Part shown: positions 51,573-59,528 of the stretch, piece by piece
Position numbering within the stretch: the stretch's first letter is position 1
Layout of the letters: the number at the start of each line of letters is the position of its first letter
Assembly (NCBI RefSeq): GCF_023197165.1
Contig: NZ_JALPRD010000015.1
Span: 1-64,000, forward strand
Length of the DNA: 64,000 nucleotides
Reading direction: 5' to 3'
From: Sphingopyxis sp. MSC1_008
Lineage (GTDB): Bacteria; Pseudomonadota; Alphaproteobacteria; Sphingomonadales; Sphingomonadaceae
The notes under the pieces: generated by a model
What the model was told of the DNA's origin: nothing
The model's input: only the letters and a program-made list of their open reading frames with translations
Databases searched by the model: none
Made by a program: the position numbers and the translations under genes

Positions 51573-53774
51573 ATGAGCTTAGCAAGTAGCAAAAATCGTC
51601 GGTGGGCTTTGTTGCCGCTGCTCTCGTCGGGCGCGCTCTTGACGGCATGTCCGGCTGTCGCCTTCGCGCAAAGTGCCCCTGCTGCCGAAGCGCAAACCGA
51701 CGGGCAGGGCCAATCCGAAATCGTCGTGACCGCGCAGAAGCGCGAACAGCGGCTCATCGACGTGCCCGCGGCCGTGACCGCGCTGACCGCGTCGTCGCTC
51801 ACGACCTCGAACCAGTCTCGCCTTCGCGACTTCTTCGGTTCGGTGCCGGGGTTCCAGGTTGCGCCCTCGCCCGGTGGCGGTGGCCAGCAGACGCTGGCGA
51901 TCCGCGGCGTTTCGTCGGGCGCTTTTGCCAACCCCACCGTCGGCATCATGATCGACGAGGTGCCGTTCGGCGCGTCGACCTATGATTTCTCCCCCGATGT
52001 CGACCCGTCGGACCTGCAGCGCATCGAAGTCCTGCGCGGGCCGCAAGGCACGCTCTATGGCGCAAACAGCATGGGTGGCCTCGTGAAGTTCGTCACCGTC
52101 GACCCATCGACCGCCGGCTTCAGCGGGCGCGCCGAAGCCGGGATTAACACGATCGCGCATGGCGATGGCGTCGGCTATGCCTTTCGAGGTGGGCTGAACC
52201 TGCCGTTGTCGGATAATTTGGCGGTCCGCGTGAGCGGCTTCACGCGCAAGGATCCGGGCTATATCGACAATATCACGACCGGCCAGTCCGACGTCAACGA
52301 TATCACGACGAGCGGCGGCCTGGCATCGGCGCTATGGAAGCCGAGCGAGAGTTTCTCGATTAAGCTGAGTGCCCTCTACCAGCATGTCATCGCCGATGGG
52401 TCGGGCGAGGAAGTGCGCGGTCCAGGCCTTTCCGACTATCAGCAAAATTATATTCTGAACACCGGCCAGTCGGAGAGCACGACCCAATCGTACAGCGCGG
52501 TCATCAACGCCGAGCTCGGCGGCATCGATATTACCTCCGCCACGGCTTACAGCCACTTCGAGAAGACGGCGGTCCAGGATTATACCAATATCGCACCCTG
52601 GGGCGGCCTCGCGCAAAGCCTGTTCGGCGCGCCCGGCGCACCGTCGCGGTTCGACGCCGAGGTCAAGCGCGTCACGCAGGAAGTTCGGGCCAGCTTTGCG
52701 ACGGGCGAGATTCTCGACTGGCTTGTCGGTGGCTTTTTCTCGGACGAAGATACGCCGATCCGCCAGCGCATTTCGGGTCAGGATGCTTCCGGAACGCTCG
52801 TTGGCGACACGATAACCTTCGACATTCCGTTCAAATATCGTGAATTCGCCGTCTTTGCCGATCCGACCCTCAACCTCTCCGACCGGTTCAGCATCCAGTT
52901 CGGCGCCCGCCACAGCTGGACGCGCTCGATCTTCGACGAGGTGGTCGAAGGTGGGGCGCTCTTCCCGACGCCGCTGGTGCTGCCCGCGATCACCAAGAAA
53001 GACCGCATCTTCACCTATCTCGTGACGCCGCAGTTCAAGGTCAACCGAGATCTCATGATCTACGGCCGGGTCGCCACCGGATACCGTCCGGGCCGTTCGA
53101 ACTCGTTCAACTCGGATCCGACGGTTCCGCGCGCGGCGGAAGCCGACACGACCACAAATTACGAGCTCGGGATCAAGGGCGAGGTTGCGGATATGCTGAC
53201 CTTCGATGCGTCGTTCTTCCATATCGACTGGAAAAAACTCCAGATCACGCTGATCAGCACGAGCAACGGACTGGCTTACACATCCAACGCCGCTCGCGCG
53301 AAGAGCCAGGGCGCGGAAGTGTCGGCTACCTTGCGGCCGGGCGCGGGGATGACGCTTTCGGGCTGGGTGAGCTACAACGACGCGAAGCTGACCGAGGGCG
53401 TCGTCAACTCGGCGACGTTCGCACCGACGGGCGCGCAGCTGCCGTTTAACGCAAAGTTCACCGCCAATCTGGCGGCGGACAAGAGCTTCGAGATATCCGA
53501 CGACCTGTCGATCACCCTCGGCGCGACATTCGGCCATGTCGGCAAACGCCAGGGAACCTTCGTCGCCACGGCAGCGCGCGGCCAATATCCCTCGTTCAAC
53601 AAGCTCGACCTGCGCATGGGAGTGAATTACGGGACCTGGGCGCTCAATATCTACGCGCGAAATATCGGCGACAGCCATGGCGTACTTGGTGGCGGACCCG
53701 GCTCCTTTCCGGCGACGGCTTATTCCCATCTTCAGCCCCGCAGCTTCGGTGCTTCGCTGTCCAAGACCTTCTGA
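51573..53774 (+). CDS. TonB-dependent outer-membrane receptor, copy 2
   Basis: The 733-residue paralogue of the receptor at 43810 matches it from end to end. A signal peptide is followed by a TonB box in SEIVVTAQKREQRL, the plug (PGFQVAPSPGGGGQQTLAIRGVSSG, MIDEVPFG, IEVLRGPQGTLYGANSMGG) and the barrel ending SLSKTF. ATG 51573 is chosen since GAGGGGA lies 6 bases upstream; the ATG at 51558 overlaps that site. MFS copy 2 follows after 73 bases. Substrate differences from copy 1 would have to lie in the outer loops. Confidence 0.95.
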   Translation: MSLASSKNRRWALLPLLSSGALLTACPAVAFAQSAPAAEAQTDGQGQSEIVVTAQKREQRLIDVPAAVTALTASSLTTSNQSRLRDFFGSVPGFQVAPSPGGGGQQTLAIRGVSSGAFANPTVGIMIDEVPFGASTYDFSPDVDPSDLQRIEVLRGPQGTLYGANSMGGLVKFVTVDPSTAGFSGRAEAGINTIAHGDGVGYAFRGGLNLPLSDNLAVRVSGFTRKDPGYIDNITTGQSDVNDITTSGGLASALWKPSESFSIKLSALYQHVIADGSGEEVRGPGLSDYQQNYILNTGQSESTTQSYSAVINAELGGIDITSATAYSHFEKTAVQDYTNIAPWGGLAQSLFGAPGAPSRFDAEVKRVTQEVRASFATGEILDWLVGGFFSDEDTPIRQRISGQDASGTLVGDTITFDIPFKYREFAVFADPTLNLSDRFSIQFGARHSWTRSIFDEVVEGGALFPTPLVLPAITKKDRIFTYLVTPQFKVNRDLMIYGRVATGYRPGRSNSFNSDPTVPRAAEADTTTNYELGIKGEVADMLTFDASFFHIDWKKLQITLISTSNGLAYTSNAARAKSQGAEVSATLRPGAGMTLSGWVSYNDAKLTEGVVNSATFAPTGAQLPFNAKFTANLAADKSFEISDDLSITLGATFGHVGKRQGTFVATAARGQYPSFNKLDLRMGVNYGTWALNIYARNIGDSHGVLGGGPGSFPATAYSHLQPRSFGASLSKTF

Positions 53775-53847
53775 TGGGGCGAGAAGGCGGTTCCCTTCGC
53801 TGGCGAAAGAAAACGATCGTGACATTAACCGCGGGCGGAGAAACAGC

Positions 53848-55197
53848 ATGATGGAGTTGGTTCGCGGAGCGGGGGGCTCCGGTGCAGCAGTGCCGTCCGG
53901 AGTCAGCCATGGCGCGAGCAACGCGCCATGGCTGCTCTATACGTCACGCCAGCGGGCCGTGTTCCTGGCCGTGCTATTTTTTGTCGGCGCGTCCAACAAT
54001 ATCGATCGCAATATCCTGGGTGTCCTGCTGCCCCAGATCAAGGCAGAGTTTGTTCTCAGCGATACCGAACTCGGGCTGCTCAGCGGTATCGTGTTTGCCT
54101 TTTTTTACGCGACGCTCGGTATTCCGATCGCGCGGTGGGCCGACCGCGGCGACCGGCCGATCATCTTGTCGCTATCCTTGCTGGTGTGGAGCGCTACGAC
54201 GGCGCTTTGCGGCGTTGCGCAGACATTCTGGCAGCTCGCATTAGCGCGTATCGGTGTGGGCGCGGGGGAAGCTGGCGCGTTGCCGACGGCGCAGAGCCTG
54301 ATCGCCGATTATTTCGCGCCGGAAAAACGGGCAGGGGCGATGGGCGTTTTCATCCTGTCGGCGGCAATGGGCTATGCGGGCGGCCTGATCCTCGGCGGCT
54401 ATGTTGCGCAGCATTATGGCTGGCGCAGTGCTTTTCTCATTGTCGGCATTGCGGGCGTGGTGATGGCGCCCGTCTGTGCGCTGTTGCTCAAGGAACCGCG
54501 GAAGATCATCGCCGCGAAAACAGTCGCTGAGCCGATGCGTGTAGCGCTTGCCGAGCTCGTCAAAAATCCTGCCTATCGCTGCATTCTCTATGCGATGGTG
54601 ATCTACTTTTTCATGGGCTATGGCGCGCTCGTCTTCATCGTGTCGCTGATGACACGGCTGTTCGACGTGAACGTGCAGGTTGCAGGCGCAACCTTCGGAA
54701 CGATCGCCGTGATCGGCGCGGTCGTGGGAAGTTTGCTCGGCGGCTTCCTGTCCAATCATTTGGCAAAGCGTAACCTCGCCAATGTTCCGCGCACCGCGGG
54801 CTGGGCGATGATTATTTGCGTTCCGATCTTCGAATACGCCCTGTCGCGCTCGACCTTATCGGCGATGTATGTTCCATTGTTCCTAGGCGTGATGCTCCAG
54901 AATGTGATGTCGCCGCCGATGTTCACGTCGCTCTACCTCGTCTGCGACAGCAACCGGCGGGCGACCGCGCTCGCGATTGTCCTCCTGTTCGCCAACCTCG
55001 TCGGACTCGGCCTCGGGCCCTTCATCGCCGGGGCGATCAGCGATTATCTGGCGCCGACCTACGGCCCCGCCGAGAGCCTGCGCTGGGCGATCATGATCCT
55101 CTTCTTGGTGATGTTCGCTGCCGGCGGCTTCATGCTTCGCGCCGCGCGATACATCGAGCAGGCGACCCGCGAGGGACATCCGCTCGCATCGACCTGA
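53848..55197 (+). CDS. MFS transporter (spinster-like), copy 2
   Basis: The 449-residue, about 12-helix transporter is paralogous to copy 1 at 42198: APWLLYTSRQR, SNNIDRNILGVLLPQIKAEF, PIARWADRGDRPIIL, AQSLIADYFAPEKRAGAMGVF and GGYVAQHYGWRSAFLIVG all correspond. It is the inner-membrane partner for TonB receptor copy 2, with which it forms an operon. Order is receptor-transporter here and transporter-receptor in copy 1, so the pairs are not a simple tandem duplication. Confidence 0.9.
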   Translation: MMELVRGAGGSGAAVPSGVSHGASNAPWLLYTSRQRAVFLAVLFFVGASNNIDRNILGVLLPQIKAEFVLSDTELGLLSGIVFAFFYATLGIPIARWADRGDRPIILSLSLLVWSATTALCGVAQTFWQLALARIGVGAGEAGALPTAQSLIADYFAPEKRAGAMGVFILSAAMGYAGGLILGGYVAQHYGWRSAFLIVGIAGVVMAPVCALLLKEPRKIIAAKTVAEPMRVALAELVKNPAYRCILYAMVIYFFMGYGALVFIVSLMTRLFDVNVQVAGATFGTIAVIGAVVGSLLGGFLSNHLAKRNLANVPRTAGWAMIICVPIFEYALSRSTLSAMYVPLFLGVMLQNVMSPPMFTSLYLVCDSNRRATALAIVLLFANLVGLGLGPFIAGAISDYLAPTYGPAESLRWAIMILFLVMFAAGGFMLRAARYIEQATREGHPLAST

Positions 55198-55416
55198 CGC
55201 ACCTCCTGAGGTTGGGCTGTCGCCAGGTTTAAGCGAAACGGTGGCAGCGCGGCTGTGGGCTGCAAGGCGCAGACCGCTCGCTAGCCCCATGGACCGGCGA
55301 TCGCCGTCTTGGCGAACCTCACCGGCGCCTCTCCGCGGCAACGCGGGCCGATCGCAACGTGGTTTCGAGCATTGAATTGATGAACGGGCGTCGCCCATTT
55401 GGTTGAGGACAATGAT

Positions 55417-56160
55417 GTGAGTATCACGCTGTCGCCCGAGGAAGAGCGCTTCAAGGACGCCTATGTCCGTTCCCGCGGCTATTGGGTCGAGTTCAACGAT
55501 GGACTGTTGCGGCACAATCCGCGCTGGCTTCGGGCTCATCTCGCCTATGCCGACATCATTCAGAAGGAGGGGCCACTCGACGAACGGATGCGCGAGCTAA
55601 TCTTCATTGCCGTCGATGCCTCGACAACCCATCTCTACACGCGCGGTCTCGAAATCCATATCCGGAAGGCCTTCGCGGCGAACTGTTCGGCCGCCGACCT
55701 CATCGAAGTCTTGCTCATCGCAGCGGTGCAGGGGCTCGACAGCGTCGTCGCCGGCGTTTCCATTCTTGCGGAGGAGGCTGGCTCTGCCTTCGAGGGCGAA
55801 GGGGACGTCGCGTCAGCTCTCCTCGACCGTTACGCGTCGCTCTTCGGCGATCGGCCCGAATGGCTGTCGCATGTTGCGTTCATCGCGCCCGGCTACGCGC
55901 GCGCATTGGTCGAACTCGCCGAAATCGCGGAAGCCGATGCCGGGCTCACGCCGCGCGAGCGCACGCTCGTACGCCTCGCACTCGCCGCGTCACCGACGCA
56001 TCTCAATCGCGAAGCCATGCGGACCGAAACCCGCCGAGCGCTGAACGCCGGAGCGAGTCCGGCAGAGTTGTTGGAGGTGTTTCAACTGGTTGGTCTGCTT
56101 GGTATGCACGCCTGTGTCGATGGTATTCCGGCGGTCATCGCGGCCGCCGGGAAGGGCTGA
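55417..56160 (+). CDS. Carboxymuconolactone decarboxylase-like protein, two domains
   Basis: The 247-residue, all-helical protein contains two AhpD/CMD-like domains: residues about 30-115 (LRAHLAYADIIQKEGPLDERMRELI region) and about 140-235 (GYARALVELAEIAEADAGLTPRERTLVRLAL region). The redox C-x-x-C motif of AhpD is absent in both; the corresponding places read STTHLYTRG and SPTHLNREA. It is therefore no peroxidase and is more likely a decarboxylase- or lactonase-type member. GTG at 55417 is preferred, with GAGGA upstream; TTG at 55399 is the alternative. It ends the plus-strand catabolic block. Confidence 0.78.
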   Translation: MSITLSPEEERFKDAYVRSRGYWVEFNDGLLRHNPRWLRAHLAYADIIQKEGPLDERMRELIFIAVDASTTHLYTRGLEIHIRKAFAANCSAADLIEVLLIAAVQGLDSVVAGVSILAEEAGSAFEGEGDVASALLDRYASLFGDRPEWLSHVAFIAPGYARALVELAEIAEADAGLTPRERTLVRLALAASPTHLNREAMRTETRRALNAGASPAELLEVFQLVGLLGMHACVDGIPAVIAAAGKG

Positions 56161-56230
56161 CCTCAAGCTTTCTGTATATCTAACCGGGCCATGAGACGGC
56201 TCGTCCGCGCAAGACAAATTGAGCCCGTGC

Positions 56231-57640
56231 TTATAGGCAAGAGGGCTCGCGCAGGTGCCAGTCGGTCGAGGCCTGAAAGGCATACGCGGCGCGAACCAGC
56301 AGGCTTTCCGAAAAATGCGCCCCGGCGAGCTGCGCGGCGACCGGCAAGCCATCGGTGAAGCCCGCCGGAAAGGTGATGGTGGGGCTCCCCGAAAGGTTGA
56401 ACGGCAGGGTGTAGGCCCAGCGATTGGCGACGAAATCAGGATCGATCGCTGCCTCTTCGAGGAGCGCGCCGACTGGCGGCGAGGCAGTTGTCACCGCGGG
56501 AACCAACAGCAGGTCGATGTCGCCGAACAGCGACCGCATCGTCGCCCCATGGGCGTCGGCGCTCTCTCTCGCGGTGGCCATCTTTGCTTCGGTCACGACC
56601 CGCCCGGCATCCAGCAGCGCCCGGCACTCGGGCCCATAGGCGGCGGCGCGCGCGGGGTAGGTTGTCCGATGACTGGCCGCCGCACCCGCGGCGAAATAAG
56701 GGACAATCGCCAGGAGATCGAGGCGCGGCAATCGAATGTCGGCAAAGGAAGCGCCGCGATCGGCGAGCACCGCGGCTACGTGGCGAAGCGCCTGCGCCAC
56801 CGGCGGCGCGCAATCCGCTTCGATGCGGTCCCAGTCGACGCCGATCCTGATCCCCTTCAGCCCGCGCTCTATTGTCCGCAGATAATCGGGAACGGCGGCG
56901 GTGATGCTGGCCGGATCGCCCGGGTCGGCGCCCGCGATGGCGCCGAGCATTGCAGCGACGCCGCTCGCGCTGCGCGCCATGGTGCCGATCGTATCGAGGG
57001 CGTCGACAAGCGGATGTACACCGTAGCGGCTTACGCGTCCGCGCGTGGGCTTGAGTCCGGTCACGCCGTTGAACGCCGCCGGAATGCGGATCGACCCGCC
57101 CGTATCCGAACCGATCGCGGCGGCGCAGAGCCCGGCCGCCACGGCAACGCCCGAGCCGCTCGACGAGAAGCCGCTGTCATGACCCCGCCGCCAGGGATTG
57201 CACGGCGCGGCGATGGAAGGGTGGTGCGCCATCATGGCGGCTTCGCTCATCGCGAGCTTTCCCAGAATGACCGCCCCCGAGGCCCGCAGACGCTCGACGA
57301 TCGAGGCGTCTTTGATCGGCACGCGGTCGGCATGGATAGCCATTCCGGCCGCCGTGACGATGCCCTTCGTATCCACGAGATCCTTGAGGGCGACCGGGAT
57401 GCCGTGCAGCGGTCCACGATCGATCCCTGCCGCGAAATCGCGGTCTGCCCCTGCGGCTTCTGCGCGCGCGCTCGGCTCCATAAGCCGCGCGTAGCTGTGG
57501 AGGCGTCCGTCCAGCGCCGCGATCCGGGCGAAAAAGGCGTCGGCGAGCGCCGCGGCGGTCAATTTCCCGGACCGCAGGCTTCGGCCGAGTTCAGGGACCG
57601 AGCGGAAGCATAGCTCGCGCGCGACGGTGCGGCTCAGCAT
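56231..57640 (-). CDS. Amidase signature family enzyme
   Basis: The 469-residue hydrolase has the Ser-cisSer-Lys triad of the amidase signature family: K86 in GIPVALKDLVD, the cis-serine in DSGFSSSGSG (S160-S161) and the nucleophile S183 in GSDTGGSIRIPA. PTRGRVSRYGV and DTIGTMARSA follow, as in aryl-acylamidases and allophanate-type members. No signal peptide is seen. It starts 7 bases inside the end of sdaA, so it belongs to the sarcosine operon and may release an amine or acid that feeds it. The true amide is unknown. Confidence 0.9.
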   Translation of the reverse strand: MLSRTVARELCFRSVPELGRSLRSGKLTAAALADAFFARIAALDGRLHSYARLMEPSARAEAAGADRDFAAGIDRGPLHGIPVALKDLVDTKGIVTAAGMAIHADRVPIKDASIVERLRASGAVILGKLAMSEAAMMAHHPSIAAPCNPWRRGHDSGFSSSGSGVAVAAGLCAAAIGSDTGGSIRIPAAFNGVTGLKPTRGRVSRYGVHPLVDALDTIGTMARSASGVAAMLGAIAGADPGDPASITAAVPDYLRTIERGLKGIRIGVDWDRIEADCAPPVAQALRHVAAVLADRGASFADIRLPRLDLLAIVPYFAAGAAASHRTTYPARAAAYGPECRALLDAGRVVTEAKMATARESADAHGATMRSLFGDIDLLLVPAVTTASPPVGALLEEAAIDPDFVANRWAYTLPFNLSGSPTITFPAGFTDGLPVAAQLAGAHFSESLLVRAAYAFQASTDWHLREPSCL

Positions 57641-58992
57641 TCCGGGAAGCTCACCGCGAGGCCGCCGCGTGACGTTTCCTTATACTTCACATGCATGTCA
57701 CGGCCGGTGCGCATCATGGTGGCGATGACCTGATCGAGCGACACAACATGCTTCCCGTCCCCCCGCAATGCGAGCGAAGCGGCATTGATCGCCTTGATCG
57801 CGCCGAAAGCGTTGCGCTCGATGCAGGGAATTTGCACAAGCCCCCCGATGGGGTCGCAGGTCATGCCGAGATGATGTTCCATCGCGATTTCAGCAGCATT
57901 CTCAACCTGTGCGTCGGTGGCTCCCATCGCCGCCGCAAGGCCGGCGGCCGCCATCGCGCTCGCCGTTCCGACCTCGCCTTGGCAGCCGACCTCCGCCCCC
58001 GATATCGAGGCGTTCAATTTGGTCAGCGTGCCGATCGCGCTCGCGGTCAGGAGGAACTCGTGCATCCCGGCGCGATCGGCGCCGGGCCAGAAGTCGCGGT
58101 AGTAGCGGAGGACCGCAGGGACGACGCCCGCCGCACCATTGGTCGGCGCGGTGACGACCCGCCCGCCGGCGGCGTTTTCCTCGTTCACCGCGATAGCGAA
58201 CAGGCTGACATGATCCATGATCGCGTGCGGCGCCTGCTGGTTCCGAAAACGATCGGCATCGAGCTTCAGCCTGATACCTTTTGCGCGGCGCTGCACGTTC
58301 AGTCGCCCTGGCAGCACGCCTTCGGTGCGCATGCCGCGATCGATGCTGTCCATCATCACCTCGACGATCCGGTCGAGACAGGCTTCCAGCTCGATCCCGG
58401 TCATGCGGGCTCGTTCGTTTGCGCTCCCGATCTCCGCGATGCTGAGTCCGTTGCGTTCGCAGAGCGACAGAAGTTCGTCTGCCGTAGCGAAGGGGAAGGG
58501 GACCTCGACCTCCTCTGCGGGCGCGGCCGTACCCACCTGGTCCTCGCGGGCGATGAACCCGCCGCCGATCGAGCACCAGCGCTCGGCAACCAATGTGTTG
58601 CCGGCCTTGTCCAGCGCAACGAAGCGCATCGTGTTGGGATGGACCGGTGTGCGGCTCTTGCGGTCGAAGACGATGGCGCTTGCCGGGTCGAACCCGATCT
58701 CGCGCCCAGCGACGCACAGCTTCTTTTCCGAAGAGGTGCGCTGCGCGACCGCGTCGATCAGGTCGGGATCGACCGTGTCGGGCATATAACCCGCAAGGCC
58801 GAGTATCACCGCCTTGTCGGTTGCGTGACCGGCACCCGTCCAGGCAAGCGAACCCATGAGGTCACACCGGACGTGAGCGAAATCCAGCCCTTCCAGGCTC
58901 TTTGTGAATTGTGCGGCGGCCTTCATCGGCCCGACGGTGTGCGACGATGACGGTCCAATGCCGATGCGAAATATGTCCCCGACGCCGATCAC
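57634..58992 (-). CDS. sdaA: L-serine ammonia-lyase
   Basis: The 452-residue iron-sulfur enzyme deaminates L-serine to pyruvate and ammonia. The amino-terminal beta domain has [21 protein letters not shown]. The catalytic domain shows [43 protein letters not shown] (cluster cysteines) and [17 protein letters not shown] near the end. The start codon is GTG at 58992, 2 bases after the soxG stop. The open frame upstream runs into soxG on the same strand and is not part of it. Placement after the sox genes suggests removal of serine formed from glycine and the C1 unit. Confidence 0.95.
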   Translation of the reverse strand: MIGVGDIFRIGIGPSSSHTVGPMKAAAQFTKSLEGLDFAHVRCDLMGSLAWTGAGHATDKAVILGLAGYMPDTVDPDLIDAVAQRTSSEKKLCVAGREIGFDPASAIVFDRKSRTPVHPNTMRFVALDKAGNTLVAERWCSIGGGFIAREDQVGTAAPAEEVEVPFPFATADELLSLCERNGLSIAEIGSANERARMTGIELEACLDRIVEVMMDSIDRGMRTEGVLPGRLNVQRRAKGIRLKLDADRFRNQQAPHAIMDHVSLFAIAVNEENAAGGRVVTAPTNGAAGVVPAVLRYYRDFWPGADRAGMHEFLLTASAIGTLTKLNASISGAEVGCQGEVGTASAMAAAGLAAAMGATDAQVENAAEIAMEHHLGMTCDPIGGLVQIPCIERNAFGAIKAINAASLALRGDGKHVVSLDQVIATMMRTGRDMHVKYKETSRGGLAVSFPEC

Positions 58993-58994
58993 GG

Positions 58995-59528
58995 CTAGAC
59001 CTCGCTCTCCGCTTCGCGCAGCAACGCCTCGACATAACGAGCGAATGAGCGCCACACGTCGAGATAAAAGCTTCGGGGACCGGTGCGCCAAAGGACGATC
59101 TCCGCCCTCGCATACATCGTGCGCGTGCACATACCCACGGGGAAAGCGCGCAGCGACAGATTTAGCGCGCAGCCCGACGCCAGGATTTCCTCGGCGCGCT
59201 CGCCATCGATCGACAGCGCGACCTGACGGTGGCTGACGTCGACGAGCGAGCAGAGTTCGCCATCGAGCCGAGCGGCGAGTCCGGGGACCCAGCCGTCTTG
59301 CATGTCCGCGTTCAGCAGCAGCCATTCGTCCGGGCCGAGCCACAACGCGCTGTTGGGGCCGTTGCTTTCCGATCGGCATGCCGCCTGCGGGAGCGCCAGC
59401 CCGAGCTTGTCCGAAACGCGGCCGATGTCGGCTTCGCGGCAGCGAAGGACCGCGCGGCCCAAGGGCGCGACCGCCGTGATAGCTCCGCTTTCACCGGAGA
59501 AGGGAGAGGCGATGCGTGTCTCAAACAT
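58995..59528 (-). CDS. soxG: Sarcosine oxidase gamma subunit
   Basis: The 177-residue subunit of heterotetrameric sarcosine oxidase shows the family's WLGPDEWLLL and VDVSHRQVALSIDGERAEEILASGC stretches and a closing WRSFARYVEALL. It completes the alpha-beta-gamma-delta complex in the cytoplasm. The start at 59528 overlaps the soxA end by 8 bases; the longer frame to 59582 is part of soxA's last codons in another frame. Confidence 0.92.
   Translation of the reverse strand: MFETRIASPFSGESGAITAVAPLGRAVLRCREADIGRVSDKLGLALPQAACRSESNGPNSALWLGPDEWLLLNADMQDGWVPGLAARLDGELCSLVDVSHRQVALSIDGERAEEILASGCALNLSLRAFPVGMCTRTMYARAEIVLWRTGPRSFYLDVWRSFARYVEALLREAESEV

Noticed and set aside
52332..53921. 529-codon minus-strand frame
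   Set aside because: It is antisense to the second TonB receptor and has no independent evidence.
56255..57613. 452-codon plus-strand frame
   Set aside because: It is antisense to the amidase; arginine- and glycine-rich composition is typical of shadow frames in GC-rich DNA.
57691..58950. 419-codon plus-strand frame
   Set aside because: It is antisense to sdaA, which has complete cluster-binding and catalytic motifs.
58993..59379. Longer sdaA start reaching into soxG
   Set aside because: The upstream frame overlaps soxG almost completely; GTG at 58992 gives the family's standard beginning and length.
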